A stretch of 33,525 nucleotides of DNA. Origin: CAYJLC01 sp044426355 (lineage in GTDB: Bacteria > Bacillota > Clostridia > Oscillospirales > Butyricicoccaceae). Numbering within the stretch: position 1 is the first letter of the stretch; every line of letters begins with the position of its first letter. The position numbers and the translations under genes are program-made. The stretch is from NCBI GenBank assembly GCA_044426355.1, contig JAWXUO010000020.1, positions 1 to 33,525 of the forward strand, read 5' to 3'. The notes under the pieces were generated by a model. It saw nothing but the letters and a program-made list of their open reading frames with translations, had not been told where the DNA came from and did not search any database. Positions 26,869 to 33,525 of the stretch are shown here, piece after piece.

Positions 26869-26893
26869 AAAAAAGCACCTAATTAATAGGCAC
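26869..26893 (-). terminator. Strand-specific terminator of the nhaC-type operon
   Basis: On the minus strand GTGCCTA pairs with TAGGTGC (26887-26893 with 26875-26881) using two G-U pairs, with a 5-nt loop, followed by six T. The wobble pairs would be C-A mismatches on the other strand, so it should act only on the minus-strand transcript. Confidence 0.82.
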
Positions 26894-26903
26894 TTTTTTA
26901 ATT

Positions 26904-28277
26904 TTATTTTTCATATGTTCTTGCAAAACCTGTTATTGCAGAAAAAACAACAACTCCAGATAATGCCATTCCGTATATACTGCCTAAAGCAACTTTAACA
27001 GGTGATAATCCTGTAAGTGCTGAGCCTATAAATACAAAAACGCTTAAAAAAGGTACTAGTGCTGGCATACTATTTGCTGTTGCATCAAGTAAATTTGCAC
27101 GTCTATATGGGTGAATATTTTTCGCAGAACATATTTTGTTAAAAATTGGTCCAAAAGTTAAAATTGACGCAGATGTAACGCCACCGAATAAAACAGTTGT
27201 AACGGCAGTTCCTAAAACGCAAATAAGTTCTGCACCTGATTCTGTTTTTGCGTGTTTACTATTTAGAATTTTATCTGTTACATAGTCTAGCATACCTGCA
27301 TCTGTTAAAACTCCCATGATACCAAAAATTGATACAACTAATGCACAAGTTGGAAGTATAGAATTTATGCCAGATACTAAATATCCAGTAATTTCGTTGT
27401 GTGATGGGTCATTTGCAAAAACTGCTGATATATCAAACAAACCAAAAACAAGTCCTACTAATGTTCCGAGTGTTAACCCAACTAATACGCCTTTAAATAT
27501 ATTTTTAGTTTTAGTTGTTACAAAAAGCATAATAGCTACTGGAATTAACATCACAAGTGATTTATATGTTTCTTCTCCTAATATATCTCCACCTACATAT
27601 GTTCCACCAACTCCACCAAACACTGCATAGAAAATTATTGTTATAGTTGCCGAAATTAAAGAATATACCAGTCTGCTTTTAACTACTCCACCTATTTCAG
27701 ATGGTCTTCCGTTTGAAAAACTTTGAGTAGATGCCGACGCAATTGTTGTATCAGAAATTGGTGCTAAATTATCTCCAAAAATCGCACCAGAAATGATAGC
27801 TCCTGCAAGCAAAGCTTCGTTTGCACCAAGTAACACGCCAGAACCATAAAATATTGGATATGTAATAAACATTGTGCCTATAGATGAGCCAGTTGCTGTA
27901 GAAACTATACAAACTGCAATAAACGTGAACACAACAAACATGCTACCTGACACGCCCATTTCACTTGCAAGCCATAAAAATCCATTTGAAAGACCAGCTG
28001 TTTTTATAAGAGAACTAAACATACCAACTAACAAAAGGATTACTATAACAGAAACAGACGTCTTTGATGAAATTCCGTTTATAACGCTATCCCAAAACTT
28101 TCCATAGTCTTTACAAAAAAGCCCTCCAAAAAGTAATGCTAAAAATCCACCTACTGCAAGTGCTTCCATATTAAAAGCTTTTAAAAATATGAACAATGTT
28201 ATGCAAAATATTGTATATATCCCAACTGGCACAAGCGAAAACAGTCTGCCTCCGTAAAATTCTAATTCATCTTTCAT
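26904..28277 (-). CDS. nhaC: NhaC-family Na+/H+ antiporter
   Basis: 457 residues from the ATG at 28275-28277. A longer start at 28295 would overlap the upstream gene, while GAGGAG lies 7 nt before the chosen one. About 11-12 membrane segments. The GAIFGDNLAPISDTTIASAS motif (near 165-185), TGSSIGTM in the first half, and the matching inverted half with LFGGVTSASILTFGPIF and LLDATANSMPALVPF are characteristic of the NhaC/MleN family (PF03553). It would exchange external H+ for internal Na+, or an organic anion with H+ for Na+ as in MleN; these cannot be separated here. Last gene of a three-gene operon, 1 nt after the reductase stop. Confidence 0.88.
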   Translation of the reverse strand: MKDELEFYGGRLFSLVPVGIYTIFCITLFIFLKAFNMEALAVGGFLALLFGGLFCKDYGKFWDSVINGISSKTSVSVIVILLLVGMFSSLIKTAGLSNGFLWLASEMGVSGSMFVVFTFIAVCIVSTATGSSIGTMFITYPIFYGSGVLLGANEALLAGAIISGAIFGDNLAPISDTTIASASTQSFSNGRPSEIGGVVKSRLVYSLISATITIIFYAVFGGVGGTYVGGDILGEETYKSLVMLIPVAIMLFVTTKTKNIFKGVLVGLTLGTLVGLVFGLFDISAVFANDPSHNEITGYLVSGINSILPTCALVVSIFGIMGVLTDAGMLDYVTDKILNSKHAKTESGAELICVLGTAVTTVLFGGVTSASILTFGPIFNKICSAKNIHPYRRANLLDATANSMPALVPFLSVFVFIGSALTGLSPVKVALGSIYGMALSGVVVFSAITGFARTYEK

Positions 28278-28278
28278 T

Positions 28279-29304
28279 TTATTGCTCCTCTTCATTTATA
28301 TTCATTTTCATAATCTCACGATATTTACAACCTTCAGTTCTTTCTAGTGTAAATGGTTCTCCATCAAGGTTTGGATATTTTGAGATAAATTTATCTATAG
28401 TTTCGATGTCGCTTTCGTCTAGTTTAAATTTAAACAATTCTAGATTTGATTTAACATGCACGCTACTTCTTGTTCCTATTATCGCTGACGATACTTCTTT
28501 TTTTGATAATATATATTTTGTTGCAATGTTTGAAATACTTACGTTGTATTTTTTTGCAATATCATCTAAAATTTCTAATAGTTTTGGATAATCATCATAT
28601 CCTACAGTATCTTCTATAACTTGAAGATATTTAACTTGCGACCTATTATCTGCCTTCCCTATTTCTTTTCCTAAATATTTGCCAGAAAGCAGACCTCCAG
28701 ATAACGTACCATAGCACAATAGAGCAATATCATTTTCTAAACAATATTTTGCAAGCGACTTTTCAGGACGTCTGTCAAAAATTGAATATTGCGACTGAAC
28801 TGAAACTACTGGTATTTTTGCATCTACTAATTTTTTAAGATTTTCAGTATCGAAATTCGTTGTTCCAATGTTTAAAATCTTACCTTTTTCTTTAAGTTTT
28901 ACTAAATGTTCTGCAACATCTATCATTCCAGAAACTTCGTAGTCCCACCAGTGAAACTGAACGACGTCTAAGGCTTCTTTATTTAGTCTTTTAAGACTTC
29001 TATCTATAATATTTTCTGTAAAAGAAAAATCTACGTCTGATAATATATTAAGGTCAGGAACATATTTTGTATGCACTTTTACATCTCTTTTAGATTCTTT
29101 TATAAACTCGCCTATAAAATCTTCTACACCAGTGTAAATATCTGCACAGTCAAATGCATCTAAACCGTTGTCGCATAGTTCATAAAAAGCTTTTTTAGTA
29201 TCCGAAAAATCTACAGCCGATTTTAAAGCATGCCCGTCGGACAACTGCCAGCAACCATTTATAACCTCATTTAATTCATATCCATTTTTAAGTATTTTTT
29301 TCAT
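28279..29304 (-). CDS. Aldo/keto reductase
   Basis: 341 residues from the ATG at 29302-29304, which overlaps the upstream stop as TAATG and has AAAGGA upstream; a further in-frame ATG at 29340 has no such site. (beta/alpha)8 NAD(P)H-dependent oxidoreductase (PF00248). The catalytic tetrad is visible: Asp and Tyr in FDCADIYTGVEDFIG (near 47-61), Lys in KVHTKYVPD (near 80) and His in VQFHWWDYE (near 112). The Trp-rich HWWDYE and the STAxAxxG-free cofactor region suggest a subgroup outside the well-studied sugar reductases. Cytoplasmic; substrate unknown. Co-transcribed with a TIGR04076 protein and NhaC. Confidence 0.87.
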   Translation of the reverse strand: MKKILKNGYELNEVINGCWQLSDGHALKSAVDFSDTKKAFYELCDNGLDAFDCADIYTGVEDFIGEFIKESKRDVKVHTKYVPDLNILSDVDFSFTENIIDRSLKRLNKEALDVVQFHWWDYEVSGMIDVAEHLVKLKEKGKILNIGTTNFDTENLKKLVDAKIPVVSVQSQYSIFDRRPEKSLAKYCLENDIALLCYGTLSGGLLSGKYLGKEIGKADNRSQVKYLQVIEDTVGYDDYPKLLEILDDIAKKYNVSISNIATKYILSKKEVSSAIIGTRSSVHVKSNLELFKFKLDESDIETIDKFISKYPNLDGEPFTLERTEGCKYREIMKMNINEEEQ

Positions 29305-29639
29305 TATTCTTCGTCCTTTCCTATCGGAACTACTGTGCAATCATCGTGATTAAACGTTTTTTGTCCTATTCTTGTTATTTTAAATTGAGCTCCACAATGT
29401 GGGTCAGGACATGCTATATAACAATCGGATTTCATCCAGTCGTTTTCATGTAGTTCCCTTTGTTTTGCAGGAAGCAACGGCAAAAGTGCTGATAGCGAAT
29501 ACATCGAAAATTTCGTTGTTTGGTTAAAAATAAGATTTTCTCCCGATACAATAAAATAATCACCTTCTGTATGACTACAAACCATTGGTTTATCTGTAGC
29601 TACAACTTCAACTTTTAAATCATATAATGTAAATTCCAT
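29304..29639 (-). CDS. TIGR04076 family protein
   Basis: 111 residues, small soluble protein with no known reaction. YDLKVEVVA at the start, a GDYF segment, YSLSALLPLLPAKQRE (near 47-62), NDWM and CPDPHCGAQFKITRIG (near 77-92) follow the TIGR04076 pattern. Such proteins are often encoded next to oxidoreductases, and here the aldo/keto reductase is translationally coupled through TAATG. Cysteines at the CPDP motif could bind a metal (inference). GAGGTG precedes the ATG. Confidence 0.8.
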   Translation of the reverse strand: MEFTLYDLKVEVVATDKPMVCSHTEGDYFIVSGENLIFNQTTKFSMYSLSALLPLLPAKQRELHENDWMKSDCYIACPDPHCGAQFKITRIGQKTFNHDDCTVVPIGKDEE

Positions 29640-29662
29640 ATAGCACCTCTTTTAATTTTTAT

Positions 29663-29724
29663 TGCAATTTTTCACAACTATTTTTTAAAGTTTGCTATAA
29701 CGATATTAGTTGTATGACCTTGCC
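29663..29724. repeat. Inverted-repeat element in the leader of the TIGR04076 operon (copy 2)
   Basis: TGCAATTTTTCACAACTA (29663-29680) pairs imperfectly (12 of 18) with the complement of 29707-29724. Its left end matches the left end of the 5927-6085 element at 14 of 18 positions, and both right ends share TAGTTG and TTGCC followed by TTA. It lies fully within the predicted 5' leader of the operon, so it could also be a hairpin acting in RNA. Confidence 0.4.
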
Positions 29725-29731
29725 TTATATT

Positions 29732-29760
29732 AATATAACACATTTTTTTCAAAATTTCAA
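29732..29760 (-). promoter_or_regulatory. Promoter of the TIGR04076-AKR-nhaC operon
   Basis: TTGAAA (29755-29760), 17-bp spacer, TATATT (29732-29737) on the minus strand; leader about 85 nt. Confidence 0.6.
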
Positions 29761-29836
29761 CAAAATTTTACTCTAGTAAAGCATAAAATTATTTTCAAAG
29801 TAATTATTAATATTTATTATATATATTTTTATTTTG

Positions 29837-29880
29837 TTGACAAATGTAATTATTAAAAGTATACTTAATTAATAATTACA
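29837..29880 (+). promoter_or_regulatory. MATE promoter overlapped by a perfect 12-bp inverted repeat operator
   Basis: TTGACA (29837-29842), 17-bp spacer, TATACT (29860-29865). TGTAATTATTAA (29845-29856) and TTAATAATTACA (29869-29880) form a perfect inverted repeat with a 12-bp centre that contains the -10. A third half-site GTAATTATTAA lies upstream at 29800-29810. The layout is that of a repressor operator for a dimeric regulator (family unknown). Confidence 0.8.
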
Positions 29881-29905
29881 AAAAAGATTAATAAGAGGTT
29901 TAAAA

Positions 29906-31300
29906 ATGAAATACACCACCGATGAAATACTAGGTAAACTACCAGTTTCAAAAGCAATTGTAAGGCTTGCGTTACCAACTATAATGGCTATGATTATAAT
30001 GGCTGTTTATAATTTTGTAGACACGCTTTTTATAGGCTTTTTAGCTTCTGATGAGGCTCTATCTGCTGTAAGTGTTGCATTCCCTATCGTTACTCTAATG
30101 TCTGCTGTAGGACAGATATTAGGAGCAGGTTCTGGTGCTGTTATCGGCAGGGCTTTTGGTTCTTCAAATAACGAGCTTGCAAACAAAACAGCAACTACTA
30201 TAATATACACAGCTTTTGCGTCAGCTATTATTTTCATGTGTGTAGGACTAATTTTTAGCGAGCCTATTTTTAAAATTTTTGGTGCAACAGACAGAATTAT
30301 GCCTTATGCAAAACAATACGGTACATGGATGTTTGTTGGTGCTTTATTTACCATACCAAACCAGGTTTTTAACAATATCGCACGAGCAGAAACGAAGTCT
30401 ATTCTTTCTATGACAGCTTTAATGACAGGTGCTATTTTAAATGTTATTTTAGACCCTATTTTTATGTTTAAATTTAATATCGGTTCTTTTTCTTTCGGTT
30501 TAGGACTTGGAATTGTAGGTGCATCTCTTGCAACTACTTTATCTCAATGCGTTAGTTTTATTTTTATTTCTCAGTTCTTTTTTAGAGGCAAATCAAAAGT
30601 TCAAGTTAAATTTAAAAACTTTAAACCAAGCAAGGAAATTTATTCGCTAACTCTAAAATCTGGTGCTCCTGTTGGTGTAACACAATTATTATCTGCGTTC
30701 GCTGTTTCTGTAACAAATATTGTTGCTGTAAAAGTTGCCCCAGACGCAATTACTGGCGATAATATTATTGCCTCATACGGAATTGTGCTTAAAATTTTAA
30801 GTATAACACAGTTTATACTTATAGGCTTTTTCCAAGGTTATCAGCCAATCGCTTCGTATTCTTATGGTTCAAAAAGCAAAGAAAGATTTTTTCTTGCATA
30901 TAAATACGCAAGAACTGCCGGTTTTGTATATGCTATTATAGCTACACTTACAATTCAAATTTTCGCATCTAATTATATCAGAATGTTTAGCTCAAACGAA
31001 GATATTATATACTATGGGTCAATGTTTTTAAGATTAAACAATTTGTTTTTCCCTTTAACTTCTTATGTATTTTTAATAATTCTTACTTCGCAAGCAACAG
31101 GAAACGGAAAACTAGGTGCTACAATGTCTTTAGCTCGTCAAGGGGTTTTATATGTGCCAGCTTTAATTATCTTTCCACAAATTTTTTCGTATATAGGAAT
31201 TTTCTATGCACAAGCAACAGCTGATTTAATCACATGGATAATCGCAATTACTATGTTTTCTCGCTACAAAAAAACGCTAGAAGAATATCTAATAAATTAG
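29906..31300 (+). CDS. MATE family multidrug/toxin exporter
   Basis: 464 residues, 12 membrane segments, full length for MATE transporters (PF01554), which export cationic drugs or metabolites in exchange for Na+ or H+. Two homologous halves are visible: GQILGAGSGAVIGRAFGSSN near 70-90 with PNQVFNNIARAE near 153-165 in the first, and GFFQGYQPIASYSYGSKSKE near 308-328 with LTSQATGNGKLGATMSLARQ near 395-415 in the second. It belongs to the broad bacterial DinF/NorM-like group; coupling ion and substrates cannot be read from sequence. Monocistronic, strong promoter with operator-like repeat, AGAGG before the ATG, shared terminator downstream. Confidence 0.91.
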   Translation: MKYTTDEILGKLPVSKAIVRLALPTIMAMIIMAVYNFVDTLFIGFLASDEALSAVSVAFPIVTLMSAVGQILGAGSGAVIGRAFGSSNNELANKTATTIIYTAFASAIIFMCVGLIFSEPIFKIFGATDRIMPYAKQYGTWMFVGALFTIPNQVFNNIARAETKSILSMTALMTGAILNVILDPIFMFKFNIGSFSFGLGLGIVGASLATTLSQCVSFIFISQFFFRGKSKVQVKFKNFKPSKEIYSLTLKSGAPVGVTQLLSAFAVSVTNIVAVKVAPDAITGDNIIASYGIVLKILSITQFILIGFFQGYQPIASYSYGSKSKERFFLAYKYARTAGFVYAIIATLTIQIFASNYIRMFSSNEDIIYYGSMFLRLNNLFFPLTSYVFLIILTSQATGNGKLGATMSLARQGVLYVPALIIFPQIFSYIGIFYAQATADLITWIIAITMFSRYKKTLEEYLIN

Positions 31301-31322
31301 CCTAAAACTTAAATAATTTCAC

Positions 31323-31355
31323 AAAAAAACAAAGGCATAAAGCCTTTGTTTTTAT
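31323..31355. terminator. Bidirectional terminator between MATE and blaR1-like genes
   Basis: 9-bp perfect stem AACAAAGGC (31328-31336) / GCCTTTGTT (31342-31350), loop ATAAA, flanked by A-run and T-run so that both convergent transcripts end here. Confidence 0.9.
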
Positions 31356-31357
31356 TT

Positions 31358-32038
31358 TTAATATTTGTCTAAATAGTCTATCAAAACGTTTTCTAAAGCT
31401 GTTATAACATCGTAAAACTCCTCTTCCTCTAAATCTCGACAAAAATTATAATAATTATATGGATTGCTCAAAAAACTTATTGAAACATCGTGCGTAACTT
31501 CATCTTTATAAACAGTTTCTGAATAGTTGTCAATAAGTGTATTTAAAACAATTGATAGATATGCGTTTATAAGTTTGGTTTTGTCATCATATTGCAAAGA
31601 TAATTCTTCCCAAAGTAAACCAAACTGAGTTCTATCCATTCCTTGGAAAATATCTATAGGTTTCACTACTGTTGTAACTTTTCCATAAGTAACTGGCACT
31701 TCTTCGGAAGTCTTATCATAAAGCAAAATCTCAGAGTTTATGTATCCTGTGTTTGTTATTACAGAATCTTTTATATCATACGATACATTTGGAAGGTATA
31801 ATAAAGCTAATTTTGTAGCAAGTTCACTATTTGTTTCTGTTAGTTCAAGATATTCATAAACTAAATATAAACTTTTATATTCTATAAATTCACTATGATA
31901 TTCACTTTGTGGTAAAAGACCATGTGCAATATTTAATGCATATATTAAATATATAGACTCATTTAGATTTGGGTAATTTGGTAGAAGTCCGTCTTGTTGT
32001 GCTTGTTTAAATTCGTCTGTACTCTCACTTTTGTAAAA
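31358..32038 (-). pseudogene. Detached extracellular domain of the BlaR1-like gene, in the -1 frame
   Basis: A frame of 226 codons runs from about 32038 to the TAA at 31358-31360 and holds no ATG; its only late initiator candidate is a TTG at 31724-31726. It begins at the end of the last membrane helix of the M56 protein, whose own frame stops at 31963. Reading one base back in the T5 run (32035-32039) gives AIIFYKSESTDEF and continues without stop as a soluble, acidic, Tyr/Leu-rich domain. This is what a BlaR1-type sensor domain should be, though not a penicillin-binding one. Either a single-T deletion, a sequence error, or ribosomal frameshifting explains it. I do not recognise the domain. 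Confidence 0.7.
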
Positions 32039-32946
32039 ATAATTGCTAGAGCTATCACAACTACCGTAAGCAATCCACCTACGACTATTGATATTTTCTT
32101 AAAATTCATAATATTAGATACCCTTTCTTTTATATCGCCATTTCCAAATGTTGGGGTCACGAATAATGGCGAAATCTTTTTGTTTTTTATACCAACCGAC
32201 AATAAAAGTATTGCATATTCTTTTACCGTTTCTGCATTTAATTGCGTTTTTATAACCTTTTCGTCTATTGATAATTCCATATCTCTGCCAGATAATACAA
32301 AAGCTACCCACACAAGTGGATTAAACCAGTGTAGTACCAAAATACAAAACGCAAAAAATCTGCTTATGTGGTCAAACCTTTTTATATGATGTTCTTCATG
32401 AGCTATTATGTATGATTTTTCTTTCTCGGTTAAATTCGATGGAATATATATTTTAGGGCGAATTAAACCTAAAACAAAAGGTGTTTCTAAAAAATCTACT
32501 ATATAAATATTTTTTTCTAAATGCAAAAATGTAGACAACCTCTTTTTAAGCTTTGTATAAGAAATTATCGACACTACCAAAAACGCAAGCACCCCTACGC
32601 ACCATATCACAGCGAAAATAGATGTATGACTTTTTGTGTATGGCAAAATCAAAGTTTGGTTATAAATTTCCGAAAAATCAGGTGCTATAACTTCTGTTTT
32701 AGTAGATTCTTTTGTGTCGAAAGTCATTGATACCTCTATAGGTTCAATTTCTGTTTTTTCAAAAAAGCTAAATTCAGTTTCTAAAGTATAGGGACACACT
32801 AATCTAAAAAATACGATAAACCACAAAGCAAAAGAGTAGCTTTTTGGTGCTTTTTTTAGAAAAAATCTTGCAAGTATAACGCAAATTATTATATACGAGC
32901 CGTTTATGCTTAAATTTAGGATTTGATAAAAAATATCGTTTATCAT
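31963..32946 (-). CDS. blaR1: BlaR1/MecR1-like M56 membrane peptidase (N-terminal part, probably frameshifted)
   Basis: 327 residues in frame. Helices near 15-32, 38-54 and 110-130, then a cytoplasmic M56 zinc peptidase domain with HEEHH at 183-187 (HExxH) and DMELSIDEKV near 222-231 supplying the third metal ligand region, then a helix at about 285-304. In the family, ligand binding outside the cell activates this protease, which inactivates the paired BlaI repressor. Here the frame ends 23 residues after the final helix, and the sensor domain continues in the -1 frame (31358-32038). The gene starts 3 nt after blaI, preceded by GGGGG. Confidence 0.85.
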   Translation of the reverse strand: MINDIFYQILNLSINGSYIIICVILARFFLKKAPKSYSFALWFIVFFRLVCPYTLETEFSFFEKTEIEPIEVSMTFDTKESTKTEVIAPDFSEIYNQTLILPYTKSHTSIFAVIWCVGVLAFLVVSIISYTKLKKRLSTFLHLEKNIYIVDFLETPFVLGLIRPKIYIPSNLTEKEKSYIIAHEEHHIKRFDHISRFFAFCILVLHWFNPLVWVAFVLSGRDMELSIDEKVIKTQLNAETVKEYAILLLSVGIKNKKISPLFVTPTFGNGDIKERVSNIMNFKKISIVVGGLLTVVVIALAIIFTKVRVQTNLNKHNKTDFYQITQI

Positions 32947-32949
32947 AAT

Positions 32950-33309
32950 TTACTGCCCCCCTTTTTCGATTATTTTATAAATCTCCTCAATTTCTTCACG
33001 GCTTAAATCTTTTTTTGATACAAAAGATGCTAAAAAACGAGGAAGCGACCCTGAAAAAGTTTCTTCGACAAATTTTTCGCTTTGCATTGCCGTATATTCT
33101 TCCTTAGATAAAAGCGAGGTTACAACACCTTTTTCATTTTGAAAAATACCTTTTTCACTTAGTTTTTTTAGCGTAGTGTAAGTTGTAGATTTTTTCCATT
33201 CAAGTTTATTTAAACATAATTTTACAAGCTCACCTGACGCTATCGGCTCATTTTCCCAAATTATATTTGAAAATTCCATTTCTACAATGCCTAATTTATA
33301 ATATTTCAT
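32950..33309 (-). CDS. blaI: BlaI/MecI/CopY-family transcriptional repressor
   Basis: 119 residues from the ATG at 33307-33309, preceded by AAGGAGG 4 nt upstream. An in-frame ATG at 33357 would lie upstream of the predicted -10 and is rejected. Winged-helix DNA-binding domain in the first 75 residues (LGIVEMEFSNIIWENEPIAS then WKKSTTYTTLKKLSEKGIF), matching PF03965, followed by a helical dimerisation part. It should repress its own operon until cleaved by the M56 protease encoded next. Antibiotic link is not shown; many such pairs respond to other envelope signals. Confidence 0.9.
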   Translation of the reverse strand: MKYYKLGIVEMEFSNIIWENEPIASGELVKLCLNKLEWKKSTTYTTLKKLSEKGIFQNEKGVVTSLLSKEEYTAMQSEKFVEETFSGSLPRFLASFVSKKDLSREEIEEIYKIIEKGGQ

Positions 33310-33334
33310 ATATCCTCCTTGGTCTATCGTTAAC

Positions 33335-33376
33335 AGACTATATTTGTAGTCTATCATAAACCGACCACACTGTCAA
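33335..33376 (-). promoter_or_regulatory. blaI-blaR1 promoter with overlapping BlaI-type operator
   Basis: TTGACA (33371-33376), 17-bp spacer, TAGACT (33348-33353) on the minus strand. An imperfect dyad at 33335-33352 (AGACTATA TT TGTAGTCT) covers the -10 and the transcription start. It matches the TACAnnTGTA-centred dyads bound by this family in one half perfectly and the other with one change, which suggests autorepression. Confidence 0.7.
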
Positions 33377-33438
33377 GTGAATTTCTAAACTTTTTAAAGT
33401 ATAATTTATTTATATAAAATTTGCAAAATGTAAGTTTG

Positions 33439-33525
33439 TCAAACATATTGGACAAATTTCTCAGAAAAAAATTCCAAAGGGGAAAGCCAAGCAAGAGGAC
33501 GCATAGGTCTGTTATTAGAGTATTT
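33439..33525 (-). mobile_element. C-terminal end of an integrase-type transposase (rest beyond window)
   Basis: On the minus strand the last 28 codons before a TGA (33439-33441) read KYSNNRPMRPLAWLSPLEFF followed by SEKFVQYV. The YxNNRP...L.W.SP.EFF pattern is the usual C-terminus of DDE integrase-core transposases (IS3, IS481 or IS30-like). The frame is open to the window edge. The family cannot be fixed from so little, and no terminal inverted repeat could be identified. Confidence 0.6.

Noticed and set aside
28279..29340. Longer aldo/keto reductase start at 29340
   Set aside because: No ribosome site and it would overlap the upstream gene by 37 nt; the ATG at 29304 has AAAGGA and TAATG coupling.
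31358..31726. Independent 122-codon gene starting at a TTG
   Set aside because: The frame continues upstream for about 100 more codons to the end of the M56 helix with no ATG, so it is better read as the rest of the BlaR1-like protein.
31358..33309. Beta-lactam resistance locus
   Set aside because: The sensor part lacks penicillin-binding SxxK, SxN and KTG motifs and no beta-lactamase or PBP gene is nearby.
32950..33357. Longer BlaI start at 33357
   Set aside because: It would precede the predicted -10 and includes the operator; the ATG at 33309 has AAGGAGG at ideal distance.

Overview
The window is AT-rich, densely coded bacterial DNA. It has strong Shine-Dalgarno sites, near-consensus TTGACA/TATAAT promoters, three-domain SLH surface anchors, a BlaI/BlaR1-type pair and a full Mrp antiporter operon. 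Together these point to an anaerobic Firmicute of class Clostridia; the genus cannot be fixed from the sequence alone. No rRNA, tRNA, CRISPR array or prophage was seen. The only mobile-element trace is the last 28 codons of a transposase at the right edge.

Layout. (1) 1-12.5 kb is a cell-envelope region. It holds a very long SLH-anchored surface protein (minus strand, C-terminus outside the window) built from about 20 InlB-like repeats, a membrane-anchored phosphodiester glycosidase (NAGPA family) with an orphan partner, a PglC-like phosphoglycosyl transferase coupled to a PglE-like aminotransferase, and a second, SLH-anchored NAGPA protein. A probable omega-amidase and a DUF3810 membrane protein with an HExxH motif follow. 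(2) 13.7-17.6 kb has a sodium:solute symporter divergent from a PAS-GGDEF diguanylate cyclase with an intact I-site. (3) 17.6-26.6 kb is one tight minus-strand operon of ten genes coding a multisubunit Mrp-type Na+/H+ antiporter. It has no standard MrpA but four NuoL/M/N-type antiporter subunits, a separate MbhD-like subunit and an MbhE-MrpB fusion. (4) 26.9-29.6 kb is an operon of a TIGR04076 protein, an aldo/keto reductase and an NhaC-type Na+/H+ antiporter. (5) 29.9-31.3 kb is a MATE exporter under a promoter overlaid by a perfect 12-bp inverted repeat. (6) 31.4-33.4 kb is a BlaI-type repressor and a BlaR1-like M56 membrane protease whose extracellular C-terminal domain lies in the -1 frame.

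How the genes fit together. Sodium and proton traffic links much of the right half: Mrp, NhaC, the sodium symporter and a probably cation-coupled MATE pump. The left half concerns the S-layer and glycan modification; two NAGPA enzymes flank a bacillosamine-type sugar pair. The most unusual features are the four-antiporter Mrp complex, the period-four organisation of the giant repeat protein, the frameshifted BlaR1-type sensor, the MATE operator, and a run of four perfect hairpins with 12-bp repeats in the gap at 7.8-8.1 kb.
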